A stretch of DNA of 64,000 nt from JAADHX01 sp964569385 (GTDB taxonomy: Bacteria; Actinomycetota; Acidimicrobiia; Acidimicrobiales; Poriferisodalaceae), in the NCBI GenBank assembly GCA_964569385.1, contig CAZMUM010000017.1:1-64000 (forward strand), in the 5' to 3' direction. Positions 8,428-16,959 of the stretch are shown piece after piece. The position numbers and the translations under genes are program-made. How positions within the stretch are numbered: position 1 is the stretch's first letter; each line of letters begins with the position of its first letter. The notes beneath the pieces were generated by a model that saw only the letters and a list, made by a program, of their open reading frames with translations, was not told the origin of the DNA and searched no databases.

Positions 8428-9416
8428 CCCCCCATAGTGACGGTTCGGCTAACCATGGCAGATACCGCGTCGACCGCCTCGATGTCGGTGATGAGACGGC
8501 GCGCCTATTGGCCGACTTACACGTTGGGTTAGATTCGTCGCCTAAATCCATTCCGCCAAAGTGGTTCTACGACGAAGAAGGGTCGCGGCTGTTCGAAGAG
8601 ATAACCAAACTGCCGGAGTACTATCCAACAGAGGCCGAGCGAGCGATCCTCACCGTCAACGCCGACGCAATGGTTGCTCTGGCCGGGGCCGACACATTGG
8701 TAGAACTCGGCGCTGGGGTGTCCGACAAGACCACAGCGTTGCTCGATGCGATAGGCCATCGGAACAAGGGCAAGATTCGTTTCGTTCCATTTGACATCAG
8801 CGAGGCTGCTATCGAGACGGGTGCATCACGACTTCTGGAGCGATATCCCCACATCGAGATCCACGGAGTGGTTGGCGACTTCGACCTGCATCTCGGGCAA
8901 CTTCCAACCGCGGGTAGCCGGATGATTGCGTTTCTTGGTGGCACCATCGGGAACTACGCACCCGAACCGCGTTTGAAGTTGCTGCGCCAGATCATTTCAT
9001 CGATGGACTACGACGACCACCTGTTGCTCGGAACCGACCTAGTCAAGGGCGAGGATCGCTTGGTCGTTGCTTACGACGATCCGGGTGGGGTCACGGCGCT
9101 ATTCAACAAGAACGTCATCACGGTCATGGCCCGGGCGTTCGATCTCGACATGTGCGCCGACGATTTCGAACACAGAGCCATATGGAATCGTGATGAAGCG
9201 TGGATCGAAATGCACTTGATCGCCAACCGAGATATCAGCTTCGATCTGCCAGGGATGCATGTCGATATTGCGAGAGGCGAGTATCTCCTTACCGAAGTTT
9301 CAGCGAAGTTCACCCCAGAGTCCTTGCTTGCTGATTTCGAAGCAGTCGGGCTGCGAGCTGTCGAAACTTGGACCGACGGCGATTTTCTGGTGAGCTTGTC
9401 CCGATTGGACAAGTAA
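8424..9416 (+). CDS. egtD: L-histidine N-alpha-methyltransferase (ergothioneine pathway)
   Basis: Predicted to trimethylate histidine to hercynine using three SAM, the first step of ergothioneine synthesis. The 330-residue product has the EgtD N-terminal block SIPPKWFYDEEGSRLFEEIT followed by LPEYYPTEAE, the SAM-site LVELGAGVSDKT, FVPFDIS and FLGGTIGNY. The start at 8424 overlaps the preceding stop, and the long upstream frame extension is noncoding. No egtB, egtC or egtE is in the window, so the rest of the pathway must be elsewhere or absent. Confidence 0.93.
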   Translation: MTPHSDGSANHGRYRVDRLDVGDETARLLADLHVGLDSSPKSIPPKWFYDEEGSRLFEEITKLPEYYPTEAERAILTVNADAMVALAGADTLVELGAGVSDKTTALLDAIGHRNKGKIRFVPFDISEAAIETGASRLLERYPHIEIHGVVGDFDLHLGQLPTAGSRMIAFLGGTIGNYAPEPRLKLLRQIISSMDYDDHLLLGTDLVKGEDRLVVAYDDPGGVTALFNKNVITVMARAFDLDMCADDFEHRAIWNRDEAWIEMHLIANRDISFDLPGMHVDIARGEYLLTEVSAKFTPESLLADFEAVGLRAVETWTDGDFLVSLSRLDK

Positions 9417-9431
9417 AAAGGATCGGTTGCC

Positions 9432-10265
9432 ATGAAACTTGAATCGGCGGGCAGTGTCTTTGGTGCCTATGTGCACGATATCGACCTGAATGATCTGACT
9501 TCGGCTGATGTAGCCAAGCTCGACGATGCGTGGGCCGAGTACGGGGTGTTGTTCATTCGTGACCAACAGCTCACTCCGCAGGAGCATCTCGCATTCGCCG
9601 AGCGATTCGCTTCCATCGATGTGAACCAGTTCTTTCGACCCGTTGACGGCCACCCTGGCATCGCAGAGGTTCTGAAGGAACGCGACCAGACCGTGAACAT
9701 AGGTGGCGGCTGGCACACCGATCACAGCTATGACGATGAACCGGCTCGAGGCTCGATCCTGTTGGCCCGCGAGACTCCGCCGGTGGGCGGCGACACCTGT
9801 TTTGCCAGCGTGGGAGCGGCGTATGACGATTTGTCCGACGGTTTGAAGAAGATTCTCCGTCAGTTGCGGGTACGGCACTCAAACCGTCACGTATTCGGCG
9901 CCGCCGCGGGCTACGGGGCGAAACCCACCGAAGGTCGAGTCGGCAATCCCGAAGCAGTGCGAGATACCGAACATCCGGCCGTCGTTCTGCATCCAATCAC
10001 CGGCCGCGAATTGTTGTACGTCAACCCGACGTTCGCGACGGGATTCGTTGGCTGGACCGACGAAGAATCTGCCCCACTTTTGAGATTCCTATACGACCAT
10101 GTGGTCAAAGATAAGTACGTCCACCGTTTTGTCTGGGAACCGGGGTCGATCGCAATGTGGGACAACCGATCAACATGGCACCTAGCGCTCAATGACTACG
10201 ACGGCCATCGACGGCTGATGCATCGCATCACCGTTGCGGGCCAACCGCTATCTGGTGTTGGCTGA
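9432..10265 (+). CDS. TauD/TfdA-family Fe(II)/2-oxoglutarate dioxygenase
   Basis: A 277-residue alpha-ketoglutarate-dependent oxygenase. The iron-binding facial triad is visible as WHTDHS (His95, Asp97) and the distal His259 in DGHRRLMHR, with Arg265 for 2-oxoglutarate. The family hydroxylates substrates such as taurine, chlorophenoxyacetates or alkyl sulfates; the substrate here is unknown. It starts 15 bases after egtD with an AAAAGGAT ribosome site, so it probably belongs to the same transcript. Confidence 0.9.
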   Translation: MKLESAGSVFGAYVHDIDLNDLTSADVAKLDDAWAEYGVLFIRDQQLTPQEHLAFAERFASIDVNQFFRPVDGHPGIAEVLKERDQTVNIGGGWHTDHSYDDEPARGSILLARETPPVGGDTCFASVGAAYDDLSDGLKKILRQLRVRHSNRHVFGAAAGYGAKPTEGRVGNPEAVRDTEHPAVVLHPITGRELLYVNPTFATGFVGWTDEESAPLLRFLYDHVVKDKYVHRFVWEPGSIAMWDNRSTWHLALNDYDGHRRLMHRITVAGQPLSGVG

Positions 10266-10346
10266 TACCTCAATGTCACACCGCACTGCTACGTTCGAGC
10301 CTCGCAAACCTATTCGCAGATAGTCACCGAAAAAGGGTCACTACAC

Positions 10347-10904
10347 ATGAGCACACAACCGTACGAACAAGCCATCGCTATCAGCCGCGGGGTTCTCGAA
10401 GGCGTCAAAGCCGATCAGATGGCAGCATCGACGCCATGCGCATCTTGGGATGTTTCGGGGCTGATCAACCATATGGTTGGCGCTCAGGGGTTCTTTAAGG
10501 CTGGCCTAGAGGGAGCCCCTCCAGGCGACACCGACACCGACTACGCATCAGGCGACTATCTGGCCGCATTCGACGAAGCGTCGGGGGCATCGTTGGCCAG
10601 CTTCCAGGCCGAGGGCGCTCTAGGTAAAACCGTTTCACTCCCATTCGGCGATATGCCCGGCGCGGCGTTCATGGGCCTCGCCATAAACGACACGTTCACC
10701 CATGCATGGGATCTCGCCAAAGCCACTGGTCAAGACACCAACCTTGCTCCAGAGCTCGCTGCGGGCATCCTGGCCCAAGCCAAGATGGCCATCCAGGATT
10801 CGTTCCGAGGAGAAGAAGGCTCGCCGTTCGGTTCCCAAAAGGACTGCCCAGAGGGTGCATCAGCTGCCGACGAACTCGCGGCATTCCTGGGTCGCGAAGT
10901 CTGA
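10347..10904 (+). CDS. TIGR03086-type mycothiol-dependent DinB-fold protein
   Basis: A 185-residue protein of the actinobacterial maleylpyruvate-isomerase-like / DinB fold. The early TPCASWDVSGLINHMVG block carries the first metal His, and the central THAWDLAKATG holds another, matching the TIGR03086 group. Members bind a divalent metal and are thought to use mycothiol as cofactor or to act on electrophiles; few have a proven reaction. An AAAAGGGTC ribosome site precedes the ATG. It sits between the dioxygenase and an LD-carboxypeptidase on the same strand. Confidence 0.8.
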   Translation: MSTQPYEQAIAISRGVLEGVKADQMAASTPCASWDVSGLINHMVGAQGFFKAGLEGAPPGDTDTDYASGDYLAAFDEASGASLASFQAEGALGKTVSLPFGDMPGAAFMGLAINDTFTHAWDLAKATGQDTNLAPELAAGILAQAKMAIQDSFRGEEGSPFGSQKDCPEGASAADELAAFLGREV

Positions 10905-10945
10905 CCATCGCGGCGCGTTTCGACCCTTCACCGATTCTGTCGCCG

Positions 10946-11860
10946 ATGGTTCGCCCCGGCGACAGAGTTCGGTTGGTCTCGCCCGCGAGCTGGCCCAGCC
11001 GTGAAGGCGTCGATAGCGCTGTACGGACTCTAGAGAGTTGGGGTCTGGTTCCCGAGATAGGCGACCACGCCCTCGATCGGCATGGCTACATGGCCGGAAC
11101 CGATGTTGATCGAGTCGCCGATTTCAACGACGCGCTCCGTGACCCGCGAGTTCGGGCAATCGTGGCCATTCGAGGCGGCGCTGGTTCATACCGAATCATC
11201 CACGGCCTCGACTTCGATGCGGCTCGAAATGACCCAAAGCCGTTTGTGGGATTCAGCGATGTGACCAATATCCACCTCGCCCTTTACCTTCAGTGCGGGA
11301 CCATTGGAGTACACGGAGCGGTCGACGGTTCAGAGTCTGGATCGACGACTCGCCAGTTGATGATGTCGACCAACGATGTCCTCCTGACCAGGCAGCCCGA
11401 GTCGCTAACGGCACACGTCAGGGTCGAAGGCGTAGCGGTCGGTCCTCTAATTGGCGGCAACCTGCGAGAGGTCGCTGGATCGATTGGATCTCATATTCCG
11501 AACCTCGACGGAGCGCTGTTACTGCTGGAGGATCTACGTCACGTCGGCCTGGGCCAGGTGGATCGCAACCTAAGCCAGCTCATCAACTCCGGAGCCATAG
11601 ACAACGTCGCCGGAGTGGTGCTCGGAGCCTTTACCGGCTTCGGCGGCTTTGAGGACCGAGGGTGGAAGCTTCTCGACGTGCTCCAGGACCGACTAGGTTC
11701 GCTCGGCGTACCCGTTGCTGGCGGGTTCAACATCGGGCACACCGATGACCCGACGTCGGTTCCGATTGGTGCTCACGCAACACTCGACGCAACCGTCGGA
11801 ACTCTTAGCGTGAGTTCAGCGGTCTCGAACTCCAACCAGTGTCGAGGATCGGGGTTATAA
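10946..11860 (+). CDS. LD-carboxypeptidase (MccF/LdcA-like, S66 family)
   Basis: About 304 residues from the ATG at 10946; the frame stays open upstream but that part is a shadow of the previous gene. The S66 motifs are readable: IRGGAGSYRI with the presumed nucleophile Ser, KPFVGFSDVT, the Glu in LEDLRHVGLGQVDR and the His in GGFNIGHTDDP. The family removes the terminal D-Ala from murein tetrapeptides in the cytoplasm, or inactivates microcin C-like compounds. The usual Tyr of RGGYG is Ala here. The last ten or so residues (NSNQCRGSGL) and the TAA are encoded by a palindromic repeat. Confidence 0.82.
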   Translation: MVRPGDRVRLVSPASWPSREGVDSAVRTLESWGLVPEIGDHALDRHGYMAGTDVDRVADFNDALRDPRVRAIVAIRGGAGSYRIIHGLDFDAARNDPKPFVGFSDVTNIHLALYLQCGTIGVHGAVDGSESGSTTRQLMMSTNDVLLTRQPESLTAHVRVEGVAVGPLIGGNLREVAGSIGSHIPNLDGALLLLEDLRHVGLGQVDRNLSQLINSGAIDNVAGVVLGAFTGFGGFEDRGWKLLDVLQDRLGSLGVPVAGGFNIGHTDDPTSVPIGAHATLDATVGTLSVSSAVSNSNQCRGSGL

Positions 11861-11881
11861 CAACGATCCTCGACACTGGTT
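11834..11881. repeat. palindromic repeat, family A, copy 1 (18-bp perfect arms)
   Basis: Arms aaccagtgtcgaggatcg (11834-11851) and its exact reverse complement (11864-11881) enclose the 12-nt loop gggttataacaa. It lies at the convergent end of the LD-carboxypeptidase and the DEAD-box helicase genes. The TAA stop of the former is inside the loop at 11858-11860. A second copy is at 21582-21629 in the same convergent setting. There is no T-run, so a classical intrinsic terminator is only one option; a bidirectional transcription stop or a REP-like mobile palindrome is also possible. Confidence 0.85.
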
Positions 11882-11911
11882 CGGGGTTTTGCCGCCGCTA
11901 CCTTCGCTGGG

Positions 11912-13309
11912 TTATCGCGAACGGCGGGGACCGCCTGACTTGCGTCGGGAGGAGTTGGGTCCACCGGACCGGCCGCCGCCGCTTCGATTGCGAGGACCGC
12001 CTCTCTTTCGGGACCCTTGGCCACCGCCCTTTCCTCCGCCTCGGCTGCCACTGCCGCGGCCGCCTCCGCCTTGATTGCTTCGGCTGCTTCCGCCTCCGCC
12101 CGCCCTGTTCCCGGACTTGCGGCGACCATCGTCTCGCGTTGGTTCATCGCGTTGGGGCCGCTCGCGTCTAGGGGCCGAGGCAGTTCCCTCGCCACCGATC
12201 TTGCTCAATAGAGCGTCAGTTAGGCCCTCGGGCAGGCCGACCTTGCGCTGGATCTTACGAAAGTCCTTGGCTTGTTCACCCTGAACCAAAGACAAGACCA
12301 TTCCACCCTTGCCGGCTCGAGCCGTGCGGCCCGACCGGTGGATGTAGGTCTTGTGGTCTTCGGGGGGGTCGAAGTGAATGACAAGTTCGACATCGTCGAC
12401 GTGGATCCCTCGGGCCGCCACGTCTGTAGCTATCAGGACCTGGGCTTTGCTGCTCATGAAGTCGGCGAGGGCTCGAGTTCGCTGATTCTGACTCCGCGCG
12501 CCGTGGATAACAGCGGTATCGACACCGTATTTCGACATTTGACGACCAATACGATCGGCGCCGTGACGAGTCCTAACAAAGACGATCGCCGGCCACGCCC
12601 GCTTGACGGCTTCGGCAGCTAGCTCAACTCGATCCGAACGGTCGACCCTCCAGAAGATGTGGGTGGCAGACAACACGTCGGGAGTGTCCGAGCCGATCTC
12701 GTGGCGAACCGGTTTCGTCTGATACTCGCGGGTCAACTTCGCAACGTCACCATCGAGGGTGGCCGAGAAAAGCACTGTCTGACGGTCGCCTCTAGTCAGG
12801 TCCAGAATCCGCCGAACCGCAGGTAAGAAACCCATGTCGGCCATACGATCGGCCTCGTCGATTACAACTGTTTCGACCTTGCTAAGCGACACGTCGCCTC
12901 GTTCGATTAGGTCCTCTAGACGACCAGGACACGCAACCAAGATCTCGATGCCCTTACGGAGTTTCGAGACCTGCGGCCCATAACCGACTCCGCCGTAAAC
13001 CACGCCAGTGCGAACTTTGCCGGCGAACGATCGCAGCTCCTCGTGGATCTGATCGGCGAGTTCGCGGGTTGGGGCCAGGATCAGGCCGCGCGGATGCCTG
13101 GGTGAAGCGTCGCCTACGTTGGCAACCAACGGTATTCCGAACGCAAGAGTCTTGCCTGACCCGGTCGGGGCTCTGCCACACACATCGCGCCCGGCCATGG
13201 CGTCGGCGATGGTGGCCGTTTGAATCTCGAAGGGCTCGGAAATGCCGCGATCGTCGAGGGCGCGAACAATTTCTGGGGGGACGCCCAACTGGGCGAAGGT
13301 GGGAGGCAC
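11912..13309 (-). CDS. DEAD-box ATP-dependent RNA helicase with RGG-rich tail
   Basis: About 465 residues from a GTG at 13309, chosen because AGGAG lies five bases upstream; an upstream open stretch to 13432 lacks helicase similarity. All core motifs appear: Q motif region (FEIQTATIADAM), APTGSGKT, PTRELA, VIDEADRMADMGF, SAT, TDVAARG and HRSGRTARAGK. The final 80 residues are Gly/Arg/Ser repeats (GGGG, RGG, SRGG), a disordered RNA-binding tail. It probably remodels RNA or ribosome intermediates, as RhlE-like helicases do. Confidence 0.93.
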   Translation of the reverse strand: MPPTFAQLGVPPEIVRALDDRGISEPFEIQTATIADAMAGRDVCGRAPTGSGKTLAFGIPLVANVGDASPRHPRGLILAPTRELADQIHEELRSFAGKVRTGVVYGGVGYGPQVSKLRKGIEILVACPGRLEDLIERGDVSLSKVETVVIDEADRMADMGFLPAVRRILDLTRGDRQTVLFSATLDGDVAKLTREYQTKPVRHEIGSDTPDVLSATHIFWRVDRSDRVELAAEAVKRAWPAIVFVRTRHGADRIGRQMSKYGVDTAVIHGARSQNQRTRALADFMSSKAQVLIATDVAARGIHVDDVELVIHFDPPEDHKTYIHRSGRTARAGKGGMVLSLVQGEQAKDFRKIQRKVGLPEGLTDALLSKIGGEGTASAPRRERPQRDEPTRDDGRRKSGNRAGGGGSSRSNQGGGGRGSGSRGGGKGGGQGSRKRGGPRNRSGGGRSGGPNSSRRKSGGPRRSR

Positions 13310-13440
13310 ACATGCTCCTGAAGACGCGACACCACCAAGAGGTACCGCCGGGGAATCAACAAGTCTAGGTGAGTGCCAGCGAGTATCGGCCAAGACGCCA
13401 CTATCGTCGCAAGCCCAGCTTGGTATCTGCAAGGATCCGT

Positions 13441-13713
13441 GTGAGTCGAACCCTTAGAACAGTCGCGGTGGTTGAGGCCTTTACCTACCTAATCCTGCTC
13501 GCCGCTGTTGTTCTCTATCGCGTCTTCGACGGGCCGAAGCTCACGCCGATCCTTGGCCCGATCCATGGAACAGCCTTCCTGCTCTATTTCTGGTTCGTGA
13601 TTCAGGCCCACCACGAACGCGGGTGGGAATGGTCGCGCACTCTTCCGATTCTGGCCGCCTCGGTAGTCCCGCTCGGCGGCTTCTACGCCGCCGAGCGGCT
13701 ATTTGCCGACTAG
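13441..13713 (+). CDS. DUF3817-family small membrane protein
   Basis: About 90 residues from the GTG at 13441, preceded by AAGGA; the frame is open back to 13369. Three hydrophobic segments are separated by a conserved-looking HGTAFLLYFW block and a W-rich loop, consistent with the actinobacterial DUF3817 family of unknown function. It is divergent from the DEAD-box helicase, and its TAG overlaps the 3' end of the convergent MFS gene by four bases. Confidence 0.7.
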   Translation: MSRTLRTVAVVEAFTYLILLAAVVLYRVFDGPKLTPILGPIHGTAFLLYFWFVIQAHHERGWEWSRTLPILAASVVPLGGFYAAERLFAD

Positions 13714-14930
13714 CTGCCGACCTGCTCGGCCGTTGGTGGCCGAGATCCGGAGGTGACAACCGGACGACCCATGAACCATGTCCCGAACAACAACGCCGCC
13801 ACCGAGAGCGCGATTGTGGGCATCCAGCTGCCGGTGAGGTCCCGCGCTGTTCCGCCGATGATCGGGCCGAGAGCCCCGGAAACGCCGAGTGCAGCTCCTT
13901 GTAGCCCCATCAGCAGACCAAGGTCGGTTGGGTCGAAATGAAGTCGGGCATACATCGCCTGTAGCGGAGTTAACGCACCGAAGGCGACCCCCGTAAGCAA
14001 AGCGAATCCGATGGCCGGGCCGATGCCGCCTAACAGCAACGTCGAAACACCAACGGCTGCCCCCAGGTAGGCGACCCGGAGCAAACGACGGGCGCCATGA
14101 CGTTCGACGGCTCGGCCGAGGCCTAACCGACCGAAGATCTGGCAGAAACCGCGGACGCCACCGATAGTTCCAGCCAGCTTGAGGCTAAGCCCCGACTCGA
14201 TGAGGACCGGCACCTGGTAGACAAGAACAGAAGAAAACGCCAAGCCCACGGCGGCGTAAACGATCAGCATGTGGCGCACCCCTGGGTTCGCCAACGCGGT
14301 CTTGACCGATGAGAGCGGCGACACCGATGGGCCCGCGGATGGCGGCGAGGCCGACTTGCGGGCAAACCATGCGGCGCTCGCAGCACCCAGGATCGCGGCG
14401 ACGGCGAGTATTCGCATGGTGGGGCGCCAACCTTCGTTGCCGGCGTACCAGGCGGCCAGCGGCAGCACGATCGGGCTCGCGAAGGCCCCGATGATCGTGA
14501 CTCTCGAAATGGCGCGGTCTGGTTGGTCTGGTCTCAGCCTCGCGGCCGCAGCAGTAGTGACGTGGTAGAACCCCGTTGCCCCCGTTATACCGCCGCCGAT
14601 GGCATAGAGCAGAGCGAACGTCCATCCGGTAGTGGCCCACGTCGAAGCCAGCATCAGACCCCCTCCGCCTAACGCCTGAACACCGAACGGGCCGATTCCA
14701 CCGAATCGATCGAGAAGTCGCCCGCCGACAAAGGCGCCGACTCCGGTAATGAACTGGGCCGCACCGAAGGTGAACCCGAGCATGGTTGTGCTCCAACCCG
14801 TGTCCTCGGCGATTATCTCAAGCAACACTCCGAAGCCGTAGAACCATGACCCGTACGCGGTGATGGTTACAACGCCAAGTGCTACCACGCCGCGGTTGGG
14901 GGAGACTCCAGCACCGGCGACCACCACCAA
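13710..14930 (-). CDS. major facilitator superfamily transporter
   Basis: A 406-residue integral membrane protein with about twelve hydrophobic helices. The loop after helix 2 carries GGRLLDRFGGIG, the MFS GX3DRXGR-type motif, and a similar one follows helix 8 (GRLGLGRAVERHGARR). It resembles monocarboxylate/oxalate-formate-type MFS members (TVGF-like 'YGSWFYGFGVLLEII' opening), but the substrate cannot be assigned. It is downstream of the ArsR gene on the same strand with about 80 bases between, so it might be its target. Confidence 0.85.
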   Translation of the reverse strand: MVVVAGAGVSPNRGVVALGVVTITAYGSWFYGFGVLLEIIAEDTGWSTTMLGFTFGAAQFITGVGAFVGGRLLDRFGGIGPFGVQALGGGGLMLASTWATTGWTFALLYAIGGGITGATGFYHVTTAAAARLRPDQPDRAISRVTIIGAFASPIVLPLAAWYAGNEGWRPTMRILAVAAILGAASAAWFARKSASPPSAGPSVSPLSSVKTALANPGVRHMLIVYAAVGLAFSSVLVYQVPVLIESGLSLKLAGTIGGVRGFCQIFGRLGLGRAVERHGARRLLRVAYLGAAVGVSTLLLGGIGPAIGFALLTGVAFGALTPLQAMYARLHFDPTDLGLLMGLQGAALGVSGALGPIIGGTARDLTGSWMPTIALSVAALLFGTWFMGRPVVTSGSRPPTAEQVGS

Positions 14931-15012
14931 ACCCTATAGCTCCGGTGTCGCGACCAAGTGAGTTTGACTCTGCGTCGTCGCTCAGCGGCAACCCAAGTAG
15001 TGCGCATGGCAG

Positions 15013-15684
15013 TTAGGGAGCAGTGAAGGCGAATACCTCACTCAGACGTTTGCGTCCGTGATCGGTCAGCCATAGAGCGCGCCCGTGTGTCCGAGTGATC
15101 CATTTGTGGTCGAGCATGTGGTCGAGCAGCAGAGCTGGCACCGAACCAGCAACGTGGTGGCGCCGTTCGCTCCAGTCGAGGCAAGGACGCACGACATCTC
15201 GCCTCGACGACACCGCACTGGTGTCGATGCCAAGGGACTCAAATGTCTCACAACCAAGGGTCGTGAAGGTGAACCCGGTGCCGCTGGGAGCGAGCAAACC
15301 TCCAGTCAGCACCGAGTCGGTCAGACCAACAGCCAGGCGACCAGCCAGGTGGTCATAACAACTGCGGGCATATTGAAGATCGGCTGGTACACGGGCTCGC
15401 TTGACCGGGATGCGGTCGCTCAACCCAAAGAGCGTCTCCAGCATTGAGGCGACCTCAGGACCTGCGAGGCGGTAGTACCGATGTCGTCCTTGGGCCGCTA
15501 TCGAAACGATCTCGGCATTGAGTAGCCGAGAGAGATGCTCACTGGTAGTCGAAGCCGCCACCCCGACATGGCGGCTCAGTTCGGTGACGGTGTAGGCCCT
15601 GCCATCGAAGAGAGCATCGAGTAGCGCAACACGAGTCGGGTCTCCAAGGAGCTTGCCAAGTTCGACTACCTGCTCGTTCGCCAT
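15013..15684 (-). CDS. ArsR-family winged-helix regulator
   Basis: A 223-residue protein with an N-terminal winged helix: LGDPTRVALLDALFDG, TVTELSRHVGVAASTTSEHLSRL (recognition helix) and GRHRYYRLA (wing). The C-terminal 120 residues form an extra domain, as in the larger ArsR members that lack a plain metal site. No CxC metal motif is seen, so the effector is probably organic. It is divergent from the P450-like gene with only 62 bases between starts, a natural operator region, and co-directional with the MFS gene. Confidence 0.87.
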   Translation of the reverse strand: MANEQVVELGKLLGDPTRVALLDALFDGRAYTVTELSRHVGVAASTTSEHLSRLLNAEIVSIAAQGRHRYYRLAGPEVASMLETLFGLSDRIPVKRARVPADLQYARSCYDHLAGRLAVGLTDSVLTGGLLAPSGTGFTFTTLGCETFESLGIDTSAVSSRRDVVRPCLDWSERRHHVAGSVPALLLDHMLDHKWITRTHGRALWLTDHGRKRLSEVFAFTAP

Positions 15685-15746
15685 AGGACGAGGCTACGAA
15701 AACACATCTCGGAGCGCGCCGAAACGTTGGTTGTCATGATGAACCC

Positions 15747-16535
15747 ATGGCAATTCACCACCTAACCGAACGACTTGAAGTTGAGGCGTCTCTTGAACAC
15801 TCAGATCTGAACCCGCCGTCTTCGGACCCATCTTTGGGGAGTGGCGCCACGGTTCGGCTCCGTGAGCTAATGGCTAGGTTTGCGGGCGGGCCTACGCATC
15901 TGTTCCGTAGGGCTGCGATCGTGGAGGTTCTCGACGCGATCGATCTGAGCAGCGTTGATTCTCTCGCTCGGTGTTTGACACAAAGCCGCATCGCCAACGG
16001 CGAGACCGAGTTGGAAGAAATCGCATCAACGGTTCCCGTGGGCGTGGTGGCAGAGTTGCTCGGGGTCAGCTACCACGGCCCGAGGGTCGGCCGGTCGGTG
16101 TCATTGATAGACGACGTTGCGCTGGTCGCCGGTTCGATAGGTGCCGGTGTGCGGGCAGGGAGGGCCGTCGATGCGGCGTCCAGTCGAATGGTTGCCGCCT
16201 GTGGTGGTTGGGCCGAAGTCGGCGTTGCCAAGGCCTCGCTGCTGTATCAGGCCTACGGCGCGACTCGAGCTCTTATCATGACCATCGCCGACTGCCAGAC
16301 GGGTTCGCAGCGTGCCCCGGCGGTTCTCGCCACTGAGCGAGTTGCGGTCGACCATCTGTCTCTGTGTGGCCGAGAAGTCGAGTTCGGTGACCGAGTGATG
16401 ATTGAAATTGGGGCGGTGGGCCTTGAATTTGGCCATGGCCCACACCATTGCCCTGGTCGAGACTTGGCGGAACTAATCGCGACCGCCGTTGCCCAGGAGT
16501 TCGCTGACACGAGATACGGTTCGGCTCATGACTAG
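15747..16535 (+). CDS. short cytochrome P450-like protein
   Basis: Only 262 residues, against about 400 for bacterial P450s. The heme-binding loop is intact as FGHGPHHCPG (Cys235), followed by a plausible L-helix (RDLAELIATAVAQ). However, the region just before it is collapsed: GDRVMIEIGAVG runs straight into the heme loop, so the K' to meander segment and a clear ExxR are missing. No AGxxT I-helix motif is evident. It may bind heme without classical monooxygenase chemistry. Its stop overlaps the next start. Confidence 0.6.
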   Translation: MAIHHLTERLEVEASLEHSDLNPPSSDPSLGSGATVRLRELMARFAGGPTHLFRRAAIVEVLDAIDLSSVDSLARCLTQSRIANGETELEEIASTVPVGVVAELLGVSYHGPRVGRSVSLIDDVALVAGSIGAGVRAGRAVDAASSRMVAACGGWAEVGVAKASLLYQAYGATRALIMTIADCQTGSQRAPAVLATERVAVDHLSLCGREVEFGDRVMIEIGAVGLEFGHGPHHCPGRDLAELIATAVAQEFADTRYGSAHD

Positions 16536-16959
16536 CTCACCGATTCACGAAGTCGAGAGACAACATCGATTCATCGAGGCGTGGATGTCTGGTGCCGACG
16601 TCGACGCTCCTGGGTGGCAGAGCTTCGGCGACTCCCTGGGTGCGGCATTCGAAATGACCACCCCCGACGGCAACAGCATCGCCAGGTCGGACCTGCTAGC
16701 CAGTTTCGAGCAGGCTCGCAACGCGGTGCCAGGCGTGAAGATCGAGATTCGCAACGCCAAGGAACTCTTTCGATCGCCGACGATGGCCGTGGTCCGATAC
16801 GAGGAGTGGCAGCTTCACCCGACCCATGCCAATCAGCGGGTATCGACTGTTGTGCTTCAGGCCGCAGCCCAAGCGCCCGGGGCTTGGCTCTGGGTTGCCT
16901 TACACGAGACTCGCCTCGAACCGGGAGTCTCAACAACTGAAAGTAGGCCATCGACATGA
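16528..16959 (+). CDS. small SnoaL/DUF4440-like protein
   Basis: About 143 residues from the ATG at 16528, which overlaps the end of the P450-like gene; the frame is open upstream. The pattern (helix HRFIEAWMSG, TPDGNSIARSDLLASFEQA, MAVVRYEEWQ, VSTVVLQAA, WLWVALHETRLE) fits a cone-shaped alpha+beta barrel of the SnoaL/NTF2 type, a fold used by isomerases and small hydrolases. No catalytic residue can be named. Its TGA overlaps the next ATG (ATGA at 16956), suggesting a coupled three-gene unit. Confidence 0.55.
   Translation: MTSSPIHEVERQHRFIEAWMSGADVDAPGWQSFGDSLGAAFEMTTPDGNSIARSDLLASFEQARNAVPGVKIEIRNAKELFRSPTMAVVRYEEWQLHPTHANQRVSTVVLQAAAQAPGAWLWVALHETRLEPGVSTTESRPST

Noticed and set aside
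11834..11881. Classical intrinsic terminator
   Set aside because: The stem is strong but is not followed by a T-run on either strand, so I label it a repeat with possible terminator function only.
12017..12284. Plus-strand open frames rich in Ala/Pro
   Set aside because: They are antisense to the Gly/Arg-rich tail of the DEAD-box helicase, a compositional artefact.
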